Below, piece by piece: positions 1 through 7,467 of a DNA stretch of 64,000 bases. How positions within the stretch are numbered: the first letter of the stretch is position 1; every line of letters begins with the position of its first letter. Below the pieces are notes generated by a model. It saw only the letters and a list, made by a program, of their open reading frames with translations. It searched no databases and was not told where the DNA came from. Origin of the DNA: Methylobacterium sp. (lineage in GTDB: Bacteria > Pseudomonadota > Alphaproteobacteria > Rhizobiales > Beijerinckiaceae); the NCBI RefSeq assembly GCF_019745455.1, contig NZ_JAIETD010000028.1:1-64000 (forward strand), given 5' to 3'. A program made the translations under genes and the position numbers.

Positions 1-39
1 CAAAAGAGAATGCGGCCTGATTTCCTTGGGGGACTACTG

Positions 40-2532
40 ATGACACCGTGCTCCTTGCGCGTGACCCTGCTGGCGACTGTCGCGCTGCTGCCTTGTGCCG
101 CGTTCGCTCAGGGCGCTGCCGGTACGCAGGCGGTGACCCTGCCCGAACTCGACGTCGTGGCGACGACGCCGGCGAGCGGCACGGGCGGAGGCGGCGGCCA
201 GCGGATCGACAAGGTGCCCTTCACCGTCGAGACCGTGAGCGCGCGCCAGCTCGAGATCGACCGGGCGACCCTCGACCCGACTTTCACCCTCGCCCGCACA
301 ACTCCCGGCGTGAGCCTCTCCGACGGCCAGGGCAACAGCTTCCGACAGACCCTGACCTATCGCGGCTTCGACGCCTCGCCGCTTCAGGGCGCGCCGCAGG
401 GACTCGCCGTGTTCCAGAACGGCGTTCGCATCAACGAGGCCTTCGGCGACGTGGTGAACTGGGACCTGATCCCCTCCGTCGCCATCAACCGCATCGACAT
501 CGTCACCGGCAACCCGATCTTCGGCCTCAACGCCCTCGGCGGCGCCGTCAACATCGAGATGAAGAACGGCTTCACCTGGCAGGGCACCGAGGTGTCGGTG
601 CTCGGCGGCTCGGACGGGCGCATCCTCGGCACCCTCCAGCACGGCCAGGTGATCGGACCCTGGAGCTTCTACTTCGCCGGCGAGGGCCTGCGCGACCGCG
701 GCTGGCGCTTCGAGTCGCCCTCGGAGATCGGCCGTGTCTACGCCGACCTCGGCTACAAGAGCCTCGATTCCGAGTTCCATATCATCGCCTCGGGCGCCAA
801 GACCTTCTTCGGCGCCGCCGCGGCCGCACCGGTGGACTTCACCCATCTCGACGACCGGGCGATCTTCACCTACCCGCAGAGCATCGACACGCGGATGGGC
901 CAGATCCAGGTCAACGGCAAGGTCAGCCTCTCCCCGACCTGGGACCTGCAGGGCAACGCCTATTACCGGCGCTTCAGCCAGTTCGTGATCGACGGCAACG
1001 ATGCCGAGTTCGAGAATTGCAGCCGGCAATCCTCCTTCCGCGGCTCGCTCTGCTTCGAGGATGACGGGTTCCAGCAGGGCAACCTGTCGAACCAGGCCTT
1101 CCGAAACCAGTTCCTGATGCAGGGCCGCAACGCCCAGCGCATTCCCTTCACCCCCGGCGTTCCCTACGGCACCCTCGACACGATCCGCACCGAGGCAGAG
1201 AGCTACGGCGGCACCCTCCAGGCGGTGAACCGCGAGCGCATCTTCGATCGCGGCAACACCTTCATCGTCGGCGGCAGCATCGAGCAGTCGCACTTCACCT
1301 ACAAGTCCCAGAGCACGCTCGGAATCATCAACCCGGACCTGAGCGTCACCACCAACCCGAACAACCCGGCCTACGGCTTCGTCCCCGGAGTCGGCACGGA
1401 CCAGCTGCGCACGGCGGCCGCCCTCGGCATCGCGCCAAGCAACGCCATCGGCACCAACCTCTATATGGGCCTCTTCGCCCTCGACACCTTCGACGTGACG
1501 GATGCCCTGTCGCTCACGGCCGGCGCCCGGCTGAACTTCGCCAAGATCTCGACGGTCGACCAGACCGGCTTCTCGCCGGACGTCACAGGCACGCATTACT
1601 TCAACCGCATCAACCCGGTCGCCGGCCTCACCTACAAGTTCGCCCCCGGACTCAACCTCTATGGTGGCTACTCGGAATCCAACCGCGCTCCGACGCCCCT
1701 GGAACTCGCCTGCGCCAACCCTGACAGGCCCTGCCTGCTGCCGAACTCGCTCGTCGCCGATCCCCCCCTCGAGCAGGTCGTCGCCCGCACCTACGAGGTC
1801 GGCTTCCGCGGCGGAATTCCGGATTTCTACGGTCTCGGCGGCCTGTTCAACTACAAGATCGGCGCCTTCCGCACCGACCTGACCAACGACATCCTGCAGG
1901 TCGCGGTGCCCGGCAACTCCGCCCGCGGCTACTTCGTCAACGTGCCGGCGACCCAGCGGCAGGGCATCGAGGTCTCGGGCGAGTACGTGTCCGAGCGCTT
2001 CAGTCTCTATGCGAACTATGCCCTGATCGACGCCACGTTCCAGTTCAGGGGCGACCTGTCCTCACCCAACAACCCCCTCTCCAACGACGGCCTGATCACG
2101 GTGCGTCCGGGCAACAAGCTGCCGCTCGTACCCGATCACCAGATCAAGGTCGGGTTCGATTACGCCATCACGCCGCTCTGGCGGTTCGGCGCCAACCTCG
2201 CGGCGTTCTCGTCCTCCTACTATCGCGGCGACGAGTCGAACCTGAACCCGAAGCTTCCGGCCTATTACACGGTCAATCTCAACACGAGCTACCAGGTCAC
2301 GCCGAACCTGCAGGTCTTCGGTCTGGTGACCAACCTGTTCAACAGCCGCCACGCCAATTTCGGAACCTTCCTGGAGCGGACCGAGCCTGGCGAGCTCTTC
2401 GCGAACCGCTTCGCGCTCAACGACCCGCGCACGACGACCATCGTCCAGCCGCTCTCGATCTACGGCGGCATCCGCTACGTCCTCGGCGCCGCGCCCGCTC
2501 CGATGCCGGAGCCGATCATCCGCAAATACTGA
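40..2532 (+). CDS. lutH: TonB-dependent outer-membrane receptor, LutH-type (lanthanide uptake)
   Basis: 830-residue outer-membrane receptor. A signal peptide of about 23 residues ends in Ala-Phe-Ala before Gln. A TonB-box-like stretch (LPELDVVATTP) follows, then a plug domain (roughly residues 60-180) and a long beta-barrel. I chose the ATG at 40 over the upstream in-frame ATG at 10 because GGGGGA at 28-33 lies 7 nt before it and the signal peptide then starts normally. The next gene is lanmodulin, and in Methylorubrum the receptor LutH lies beside lanM and imports lanthanide complexes. The substrate is therefore inferred from context; the TonB receptor family is certain. Other lut genes would be expected to the left, outside the window. 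Confidence 0.82.
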   Translation: MTPCSLRVTLLATVALLPCAAFAQGAAGTQAVTLPELDVVATTPASGTGGGGGQRIDKVPFTVETVSARQLEIDRATLDPTFTLARTTPGVSLSDGQGNSFRQTLTYRGFDASPLQGAPQGLAVFQNGVRINEAFGDVVNWDLIPSVAINRIDIVTGNPIFGLNALGGAVNIEMKNGFTWQGTEVSVLGGSDGRILGTLQHGQVIGPWSFYFAGEGLRDRGWRFESPSEIGRVYADLGYKSLDSEFHIIASGAKTFFGAAAAAPVDFTHLDDRAIFTYPQSIDTRMGQIQVNGKVSLSPTWDLQGNAYYRRFSQFVIDGNDAEFENCSRQSSFRGSLCFEDDGFQQGNLSNQAFRNQFLMQGRNAQRIPFTPGVPYGTLDTIRTEAESYGGTLQAVNRERIFDRGNTFIVGGSIEQSHFTYKSQSTLGIINPDLSVTTNPNNPAYGFVPGVGTDQLRTAAALGIAPSNAIGTNLYMGLFALDTFDVTDALSLTAGARLNFAKISTVDQTGFSPDVTGTHYFNRINPVAGLTYKFAPGLNLYGGYSESNRAPTPLELACANPDRPCLLPNSLVADPPLEQVVARTYEVGFRGGIPDFYGLGGLFNYKIGAFRTDLTNDILQVAVPGNSARGYFVNVPATQRQGIEVSGEYVSERFSLYANYALIDATFQFRGDLSSPNNPLSNDGLITVRPGNKLPLVPDHQIKVGFDYAITPLWRFGANLAAFSSSYYRGDESNLNPKLPAYYTVNLNTSYQVTPNLQVFGLVTNLFNSRHANFGTFLERTEPGELFANRFALNDPRTTTIVQPLSIYGGIRYVLGAAPAPMPEPIIRKY

Positions 2533-2555
2533 TCGAGCCTCCTTCGAACGACGCG

Positions 2556-2590
2556 AACGGCGTGGCCCCAGAGGCCGCGCCGTTATTCGT
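2556..2590 (+). terminator. Rho-independent terminator after lutH
   Basis: Twelve-pair stem: AACGGCGTGGCC (2556-2567) pairs with 2573-2584, with one T-G wobble, around the 5-nt loop CCAGA. It is followed by the T-rich ATTCGTTTTCG. It lies 24 nt after the lutH stop, so lutH and lanM are probably separate transcription units. Confidence 0.85.
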
Positions 2591-2850
2591 TTTCGATGCC
2601 ATAGGGGGGACGGCCAGAACCCTCGCAAGAGCTTGTCGACCGCACCGTGCGGGAGTGTCTCGATGCCTCGTGAGGCAAAGTGGAATGAAATGTTGCCAGA
2701 TTCTCCCGACCCGAGTCTCCCGAATAGATAGCGGGACGGATGCCTGAAATATGGCTTGACTCGGGTAGATCAGATTTGCCCAAGAGGAGTCGCCCAGTCC
2801 ATATTGGGGAATCATCGCTTTCTCCAAAGTGACTGCCGGAGATCCCCTTC
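2591..2850 (+). other. Gene-free upstream region of lanM
   Basis: Together with the terminator this makes a 318-nt stretch without a convincing gene. It must hold the lanM promoter. A TTGACT at 2756-2761 could be a -35 box, but I see no good -10 at 16-18 nt. A Shine-Dalgarno GGAG (2838-2841) stands 9 nt before the lanM ATG. Small reading frames here look like chance. Confidence 0.5.
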
Positions 2851-3255
2851 ATGCCCCCTCGTCTCACCCCCGTCTTCCTTGCAAGCCTCTTCGCCCTCGG
2901 CGTCGCCGCTCCCGCCTTCGCCGCGCCATCGGCTCAGAGGGCCCTGGAAATGCTCGATCCCGACAAGGACGGCACCGTCGATCTCAAGGAGGCCCTGGCC
3001 GGCGCCTCTGCGCGCTTCGACGCCCTCGACCCCGACAAGGACAGCACCCTCGACAAGAGGGAACTGAAGGGTCGGGTGAAGGCGAGCGAGCTCAAGGCTG
3101 CCGATCCAGACAACGACGGCACCCTCGACAAGAAGGAATACCTCGCGATCGTCGAGCAGCGCTTCAAGGCGGCCGACCCCGACAACGACGGCACCCTCGA
3201 CAAGAAGGAGCTGGGAACCCCGGCCGGCAAAGCCCTGCTTCGCTTGATCCGCTGA
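2851..3255 (+). CDS. lanM: Lanmodulin, periplasmic lanthanide-binding EF-hand protein
   Basis: 134 residues: a signal peptide (about residues 1-25, ending Ala-Phe-Ala-Ala) and a small domain with four EF-hand loops at 36-47, 60-71, 85-96 and 109-120. Every loop begins Asp-Pro-Asp and has Asp at position 9 and Glu at 12. Spacing between loops is only 12-13 residues. Proline at loop position 2, Asp at position 9 and the short spacing are the hallmarks that separate lanmodulin from calmodulin-type calcium proteins. It binds lanthanides with very high selectivity in the periplasm. The second loop (DPDKDSTLDKRE) has Ser instead of Gly at position 6, an unusual substitution. Neighbour lutH supports the role. 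Confidence 0.95.
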   Translation: MPPRLTPVFLASLFALGVAAPAFAAPSAQRALEMLDPDKDGTVDLKEALAGASARFDALDPDKDSTLDKRELKGRVKASELKAADPDNDGTLDKKEYLAIVEQRFKAADPDNDGTLDKKELGTPAGKALLRLIR

Positions 3256-3300
3256 CGGCCGGCGGCACTCGAGGCCGTCTCCCGACCGACGATGTCGCAG

Positions 3301-3330
3301 CAACGCCGGACTCGCGTCCGGCGTTGTTCG
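3301..3330 (+). terminator. Strong hairpin terminator after lanM
   Basis: Perfect 11-pair stem CAACGCCGGAC (3301-3311) with 3316-3326 around the tetraloop TCGC, then TTCGTTT. It lies 45 nt after the lanM stop and 34 nt before the next start, so it either ends the lanM transcript or limits read-through. Confidence 0.85.
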
Positions 3331-3359
3331 TTTCAACGACATCAACTCGGGAGTTTCAG

Positions 3360-3713
3360 ATGCGTCTCGTCCTCGGCCTCGCGGCCGCCCTCGTCACCAT
3401 TGCCGGACCCGCCCTCGCGACCCAATGCGCCGACCAGATTGCAACGATCGAGCGGCGCCTCGACAGCGCCGGCGCAGCCTCGGTGACCGGAACGGTCCCG
3501 CCCGGCGGCACGACCTCGTCGAACTCGCCCAAAGCTTTGGAGATGGCGCCGAACGTCAAGCCGACCGATCCCTCCGCCAAGCCGACATCGTCCGGCGTCA
3601 GCGAGGCCCGCGATCTCATCAAGCGCGCCAAGGCCCAGGAAGCTGCCGGAGATGCGAAAGGCTGCGAGGCGACCATGACGCAGGCCAAGGAGAAAGCCGG
3701 CGCCCTTCCCTGA
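3360..3713 (+). CDS. Small exported protein of unknown function downstream of lanM
   Basis: 117 residues. A signal peptide (about residues 1-21, ending Ala-Leu-Ala-Thr) is followed by a low-complexity Pro/Thr/Ser-rich middle and a helical Ala/Lys/Glu-rich end. Two cysteines, at about residues 23 and 102, could form a disulfide. The ATG at 3360 follows a GGGAG sequence by several bases. I recognise no domain. Its position after lanM, on the same strand and behind a strong terminator, suggests a periplasmic partner, but that is inference from location only. Confidence 0.75.
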   Translation: MRLVLGLAAALVTIAGPALATQCADQIATIERRLDSAGAASVTGTVPPGGTTSSNSPKALEMAPNVKPTDPSAKPTSSGVSEARDLIKRAKAQEAAGDAKGCEATMTQAKEKAGALP

Positions 3714-3728
3714 CGGGGTCAATTCCGG

Positions 3729-3752
3729 CGGAACGCCTCAATAGGCGTTCCG
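3729..3752. terminator. Symmetric hairpin between convergent genes
   Basis: Perfect 10-pair inverted repeat CGGAACGCCT / AGGCGTTCCG around CAAT. It overlaps the stop codon of the minus-strand sugar transferase. Neither side has a clear T-run, so it may be a weak bidirectional terminator. Confidence 0.45.
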
Positions 3753-5261
3753 CGTCCGCACCAGCGAGATCGGCGTAGCGAGCATGATCCGGATGTCGAA
3801 GAACACCGACCAGTTCTCGATGTAGTAGAGGTCGTGCTCGACGCGGCGCTGGATCTTCTCGTCGGTATCGGTCTCGCCGCGCCAGCCCCTGACTTGGGCC
3901 CAGCCGGTGATGCCCGGCTTGACCTTGTGCCGGGCGAAATAGCCGTCGACGACTTGATCGTAGAGGACGTTGGCGGCGCGCGCGCTCAACGCATGGGGGC
4001 GGGGGCCGACGAGCGAAAGCTCGCCCTTGAGGACGTTGAAGAGCTGCGGAAGCTCGTCGAGGGAGGTTTTGCGGATGATCCGGCCGACCGGGGTCACCCG
4101 CGGGTCGCCTCGTGTCACCTGCTTGGCAGCGGTATAGTCGCACTGTTCCACATACATGGAGCGGAATTTCAGAACCTCGATGATCTCATTGTTGAAGCCG
4201 TGCCGCTTCTGTCGGAACAGGATCGGGCCAGGCGAGGTCAGACGGACGGCGAGGGCGATCGCCAGCATCAGCGGCGCCAGGGCGATCAGCATCAGCGTCC
4301 CGACGACACGGTCGAAGATCCCTTTCACAACCACGTCCCAATCGGCGATGGGCTTGTCGAAGACGTCGAGGACCGGGACCTCGCCGAGGTAGGAATAGGC
4401 GCGCGGACGCAGCTTGAGGCGGGTCGATTGCGCCGAGAGGCGGATGTCGATGGGCAGGACCCAGAGTTTGGTGAGCATCTGCATCAGCCGCTCCTCGGCA
4501 GCGATCGGCAGTGTGAACACCACGAGATCGAGGCGGGTCGAACGGGCATAGGCGACGAGGTCGCTCACCGTTCCGAGCTTGGGGTAGCCGGCGATCACGC
4601 TCGATGCCCGATCGTCGGCCCTGTCATCGAAGAACCCGACCACGCGGATGCCGATATCGGCCTGCCCTTCGAGGGAGCGGATCAGGGTCTCAGCGAGGGG
4701 TCCTCCGCCGACGATGGCGGTACGCCGGTCGAAGCGGCCGGCCCGCATCTGCGCGCCGACGAGCCGGGACAGCACGAAACGCGCGATCAGGATGCTGCCG
4801 AGGCCGCCGGCGAAGAAGCCGGCGAGCCAGACGCGCGAGTAGAGATCGGACACCTTGGCGAAGACGAAGATCGCGGCAACCAGCAGGAAGGCGAGGCACC
4901 AAGCGCCGACGAGGCGCGGCAGCGTCCGGAAGAACCCGCGAAAGGCGGCGATCCGGTACGTCGCCGATGCCTGGAACAGCCCGACCACGAGGCAGGCGGT
5001 CCCCAGGATGGCAACGGGGTAGCGAAGACCGAACGGACCGATCCGATCGGGCTGGAGTGAGAAGACGACGGCACCGACAGCGACGACAAGGGCGAATTCC
5101 ACGAGCCGGACGGTGCCCGTCAGGACCACCGTCGAGACCGCGGCTCGAGCCGGGTAGGTCGTCTCGGCGGGCGGCGCGGCGGGTGCGGCCTCGTAGCCGG
5201 CCGAAGCCGCGCCGGGGGCGCCTGCCACCTTGAGGAGGTCACGGACGTCGAAAGCACTCAT
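3738..5261 (-). CDS. Undecaprenyl-phosphate sugar-1-phosphate transferase (WcaJ/polyprenyl glycosylphosphotransferase type)
   Basis: 507-residue inner-membrane enzyme that starts a polysaccharide repeat unit by moving a sugar-1-phosphate onto undecaprenyl phosphate. Four membrane helices lie at about 45-160, then a Rossmann-like domain (about 180-300; [12 protein letters not shown]) and a fifth helix. The C-terminal bacterial sugar transferase domain carries [29 protein letters not shown] and [12 protein letters not shown]. This five-helix layout is the WcaJ/PssY type rather than the short ExoY type. The sugar, probably glucose or galactose, cannot be read from the sequence. It belongs with the glycosyltransferase and export genes next to it. 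Confidence 0.9.
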   Translation of the reverse strand: MSAFDVRDLLKVAGAPGAASAGYEAAPAAPPAETTYPARAAVSTVVLTGTVRLVEFALVVAVGAVVFSLQPDRIGPFGLRYPVAILGTACLVVGLFQASATYRIAAFRGFFRTLPRLVGAWCLAFLLVAAIFVFAKVSDLYSRVWLAGFFAGGLGSILIARFVLSRLVGAQMRAGRFDRRTAIVGGGPLAETLIRSLEGQADIGIRVVGFFDDRADDRASSVIAGYPKLGTVSDLVAYARSTRLDLVVFTLPIAAEERLMQMLTKLWVLPIDIRLSAQSTRLKLRPRAYSYLGEVPVLDVFDKPIADWDVVVKGIFDRVVGTLMLIALAPLMLAIALAVRLTSPGPILFRQKRHGFNNEIIEVLKFRSMYVEQCDYTAAKQVTRGDPRVTPVGRIIRKTSLDELPQLFNVLKGELSLVGPRPHALSARAANVLYDQVVDGYFARHKVKPGITGWAQVRGWRGETDTDEKIQRRVEHDLYYIENWSVFFDIRIMLATPISLVRTRNAY

Positions 5262-5344
5262 GGAGGGAGATCCTGGACGAAGATCCTGCAGCCCGCATTC
5301 CTCGGCGCGCGGCGGGATCGTGTCAGGCGAGCCTCACGGAAGGC

Positions 5345-6589
5345 TTAACGCCGCAGCGGCAGGGGAACGGAAGTCGCCGCGCCGGTACCGGACAGCGCGG
5401 ATTCCCGAACAGGGCGCAATTTGGCTGACGCCGCCGCAGCGTAGCCCGCCAGTACCTCGGCACCCATTCGCTGGAGCGAGAAGCGGGCCTGAACCGTCTC
5501 GGCCAGACGGCCGATCCTGACGGACCGCGCTTCCTCCGTCTCGTCGAGGACGCCTGCAATGGCCGAGGCGAGGGCTTCGGCATCGCGGGGCGGCACCAGT
5601 TCGTGGGCGGCGGCTCCGAAGATCTCTGGGATGCCGCCGACATCGGTAGCCACCAGCGGCTGCCTCGCGGCCGCGGCTTCGAGAACCACGTAGGGAAGCG
5701 ATTCCGCGAAGGAGGGCACCACCATCACCCGGCCGCGCGCGAGGGCGGCGCGGATCGGCTGAGGCGGCTCGTAGGTGACGACGTCGGCAAGGCCAAGCTG
5801 CGCGGCATGGGCGGCGATCTCCTCGGCATCGGGCCCAGAACCGACCATCAGCAGGCGAAGGGAGCGGCCCTGCTCGCGAAGGCGATGCAGCGCATCGAGG
5901 AGGGTCGGGATGCCCTTGGCCGCCCGCAATTCGCCGACATAGACGAGATCACAGGGATCCGCCGCGCGGGTGATCGGCTCAAATTCGGCCGGATCGATGC
6001 CGTTATAGACCACCCGCGCCCGCGTCGTCTCTCCGACATAGAGGCGATGGCGCCCGGCGACATAGGCGCTCTCGAAGAGGAAGACGTCGGTTCGAGAGGC
6101 GAGCAGGCGCTCGACGCTCATGTAGAGCCGATGCAGCGGGTGGCCGGGCTTGTAATTGTAGCTGCCACCATGCGGCGTGTAGGCACGGATTGCCCCGGAG
6201 GCGAGGGCGAGGCGCGCATAGGCGCCGCCCTTGGCGCCATGCCCGTGCACGACCTCCGCCCCGAGCACGGCGGCGTGGCGCGACAGATGCCAGATCGCGG
6301 CGAGGTCCGAGGGATGGGGGTTGCGGCGCATCGGAATGCGGACGACGCCGAGGCAAAGGTTCGGTGCCAGGTCGGCCAAGGCCCGCTCGGCACGCTCTCC
6401 GCCGGTGGTGGAGTCGCACAGGATGCCGACGGCGTGGCCGGCCGCTGCCTGAAGGCGCACAAGATCGGAGACGTGGCGGAACAGGCCGCCGACTGGCGCG
6501 CGGAACACGTGGAGGATGCGGCGGCGCGGCTCGCCGCCGGCCTCAGCCGGACCCTCGGGAGAGTCGACGTCGAGTGCTGAGGCGATCAC
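5345..6589 (-). CDS. GT4-family glycosyltransferase for exopolysaccharide
   Basis: 414-residue GT-B glycosyltransferase. The N-terminal acceptor domain has the GGLFRHV glycine-rich loop. The C-terminal donor domain has LVYVGELRAAKGI and the E-x7-E motif (ESLPYVVLE) followed by ATDVGGIPEI, typical of retaining GT4 enzymes. The proposed start is a GTG at 6589, with GGAGG about 7 nt upstream. It lies 83 nt upstream of the sugar-phosphate transferase on the same strand and probably adds a later sugar to the lipid-linked unit. Donor and acceptor are unknown. Confidence 0.85.
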   Translation of the reverse strand: MIASALDVDSPEGPAEAGGEPRRRILHVFRAPVGGLFRHVSDLVRLQAAAGHAVGILCDSTTGGERAERALADLAPNLCLGVVRIPMRRNPHPSDLAAIWHLSRHAAVLGAEVVHGHGAKGGAYARLALASGAIRAYTPHGGSYNYKPGHPLHRLYMSVERLLASRTDVFLFESAYVAGRHRLYVGETTRARVVYNGIDPAEFEPITRAADPCDLVYVGELRAAKGIPTLLDALHRLREQGRSLRLLMVGSGPDAEEIAAHAAQLGLADVVTYEPPQPIRAALARGRVMVVPSFAESLPYVVLEAAAARQPLVATDVGGIPEIFGAAAHELVPPRDAEALASAIAGVLDETEEARSVRIGRLAETVQARFSLQRMGAEVLAGYAAAASAKLRPVRESALSGTGAATSVPLPLRR

Positions 6590-6693
6590 GGCAAGCCCTC
6601 CGCGCGATCGTGAGCGATCGCAACGTGACAGGGCTAGCGGACAAAGATGGGCGCGCGGTTAAGGCGATCCCGAGGATCGGCCGGATCGGGCTC

Positions 6694-7272
6694 TCAGAAG
6701 AAGCGCTCCTTGATCACGATCGTGTCGCCCGGCCGCACCGGGTAGGTCATCGGCACGATGCCGGAGACGAGGCCATTCGGGCCGTCGCGGGTGAGGACCG
6801 CGTAGTCGCGCGCCGCCCGCGGCCCGAAGCCCTGCGCGATCGCCACGGCCGTCTCGACCGCCATACCGTTGACGTAGGGATACTGGCCCGAGGTCGTGAC
6901 CTCGCCGAGGATGTAGAACGGCCGGTAGGCGTCGACCTCCACCGTCACGTGCGGCTCGCGCACGAAGCCCGACGACAGCTTGGCCTCGATCGTCCTGGCG
7001 GCCTGAATGGTGGATTGTCCGCCCACCTTGACGGTACCGATCAGCGGCATGGCGATCTGGCCGGCGCCGTCGACGGCGTAGATGTTCGAGAGGTTGTCCT
7101 GGCCGAAGACGATGACCCTGAGACGGTCGCCGGCCGAGAGGGTGTAGCGGGCGCCGATGGAGCCGGTGCCGGTGGAATCGAGCAGCTCGGTCCGGAAATC
7201 CGGACGCAGGCACCCGCCCAAGGCGAGGCTGGAGGAGAGAGCGAGGAGTAGTGCGCGCCGGTTCATCAGCAC
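6694..7272 (-). CDS. Polysaccharide export outer-membrane lipoprotein (Wza/OPX family)
   Basis: About 192 residues, short for the family. The N-terminus is a lipoprotein signal with lipobox Leu-Gly-Gly-Cys (Cys about 21). A polysaccharide-export domain follows (YTLSAGDRLRVIVFG, then the PLIGTVKVGG segment), and an SLBB-like domain contains the FYILGEVTTSGQYPY stretch. The start may be the GTG at 7272 or the ATG at 7266; both leave the signal intact. It is divergent from the Wzc-like gene across a 195-nt region that probably holds both promoters. Role: outer-membrane passage of the exopolysaccharide. Confidence 0.88.
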   Translation of the reverse strand: MLMNRRALLLALSSSLALGGCLRPDFRTELLDSTGTGSIGARYTLSAGDRLRVIVFGQDNLSNIYAVDGAGQIAMPLIGTVKVGGQSTIQAARTIEAKLSSGFVREPHVTVEVDAYRPFYILGEVTTSGQYPYVNGMAVETAVAIAQGFGPRAARDYAVLTRDGPNGLVSGIVPMTYPVRPGDTIVIKERFF

Positions 7273-7467
7273 TGCCGCCTTTAGGACTCATACGATGAAC
7301 GAGATCTAAGCGGCCATGGTTAAAGAACGATAAAGTCTTCAAGGAACGGCCTTCCTGCCGCGCCCTCTTAACCTCTGGTCAACCCTAACGATGTCTGATG
7401 ACGGCGAGATCGATCGTCGGCGTCCTGCTGGTGATCGTTCGTTTTTACCTTGTGTAAAGATCTCGCC
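7273..7467. promoter_or_regulatory. Divergent promoter region of the exopolysaccharide locus
   Basis: 195 nt between the divergent export lipoprotein and Wzc-like genes. It must hold both promoters. It is noticeably richer in A and T than the flanking genes (for example around 7315-7345 and 7436-7462). I could not assign a specific sigma-factor site. Confidence 0.45.

Noticed and set aside
34..1596. Long minus-strand open frame (about 520 codons) across lutH
   Set aside because: It mirrors the receptor's codon structure, is Arg/Gly/Glu-biased and shows no domain; typical antisense frame in high-GC DNA.
2562..2747. Small frames between lutH and lanM
   Set aside because: They begin inside the terminator hairpin and lack ribosome sites and protein-like composition.
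2851..3255. Calmodulin-like calcium sensor
   Set aside because: Asp-Pro-Asp loop starts, Asp at loop position 9 and 12-13-residue spacing are lanmodulin features, and a LutH-type receptor is adjacent.
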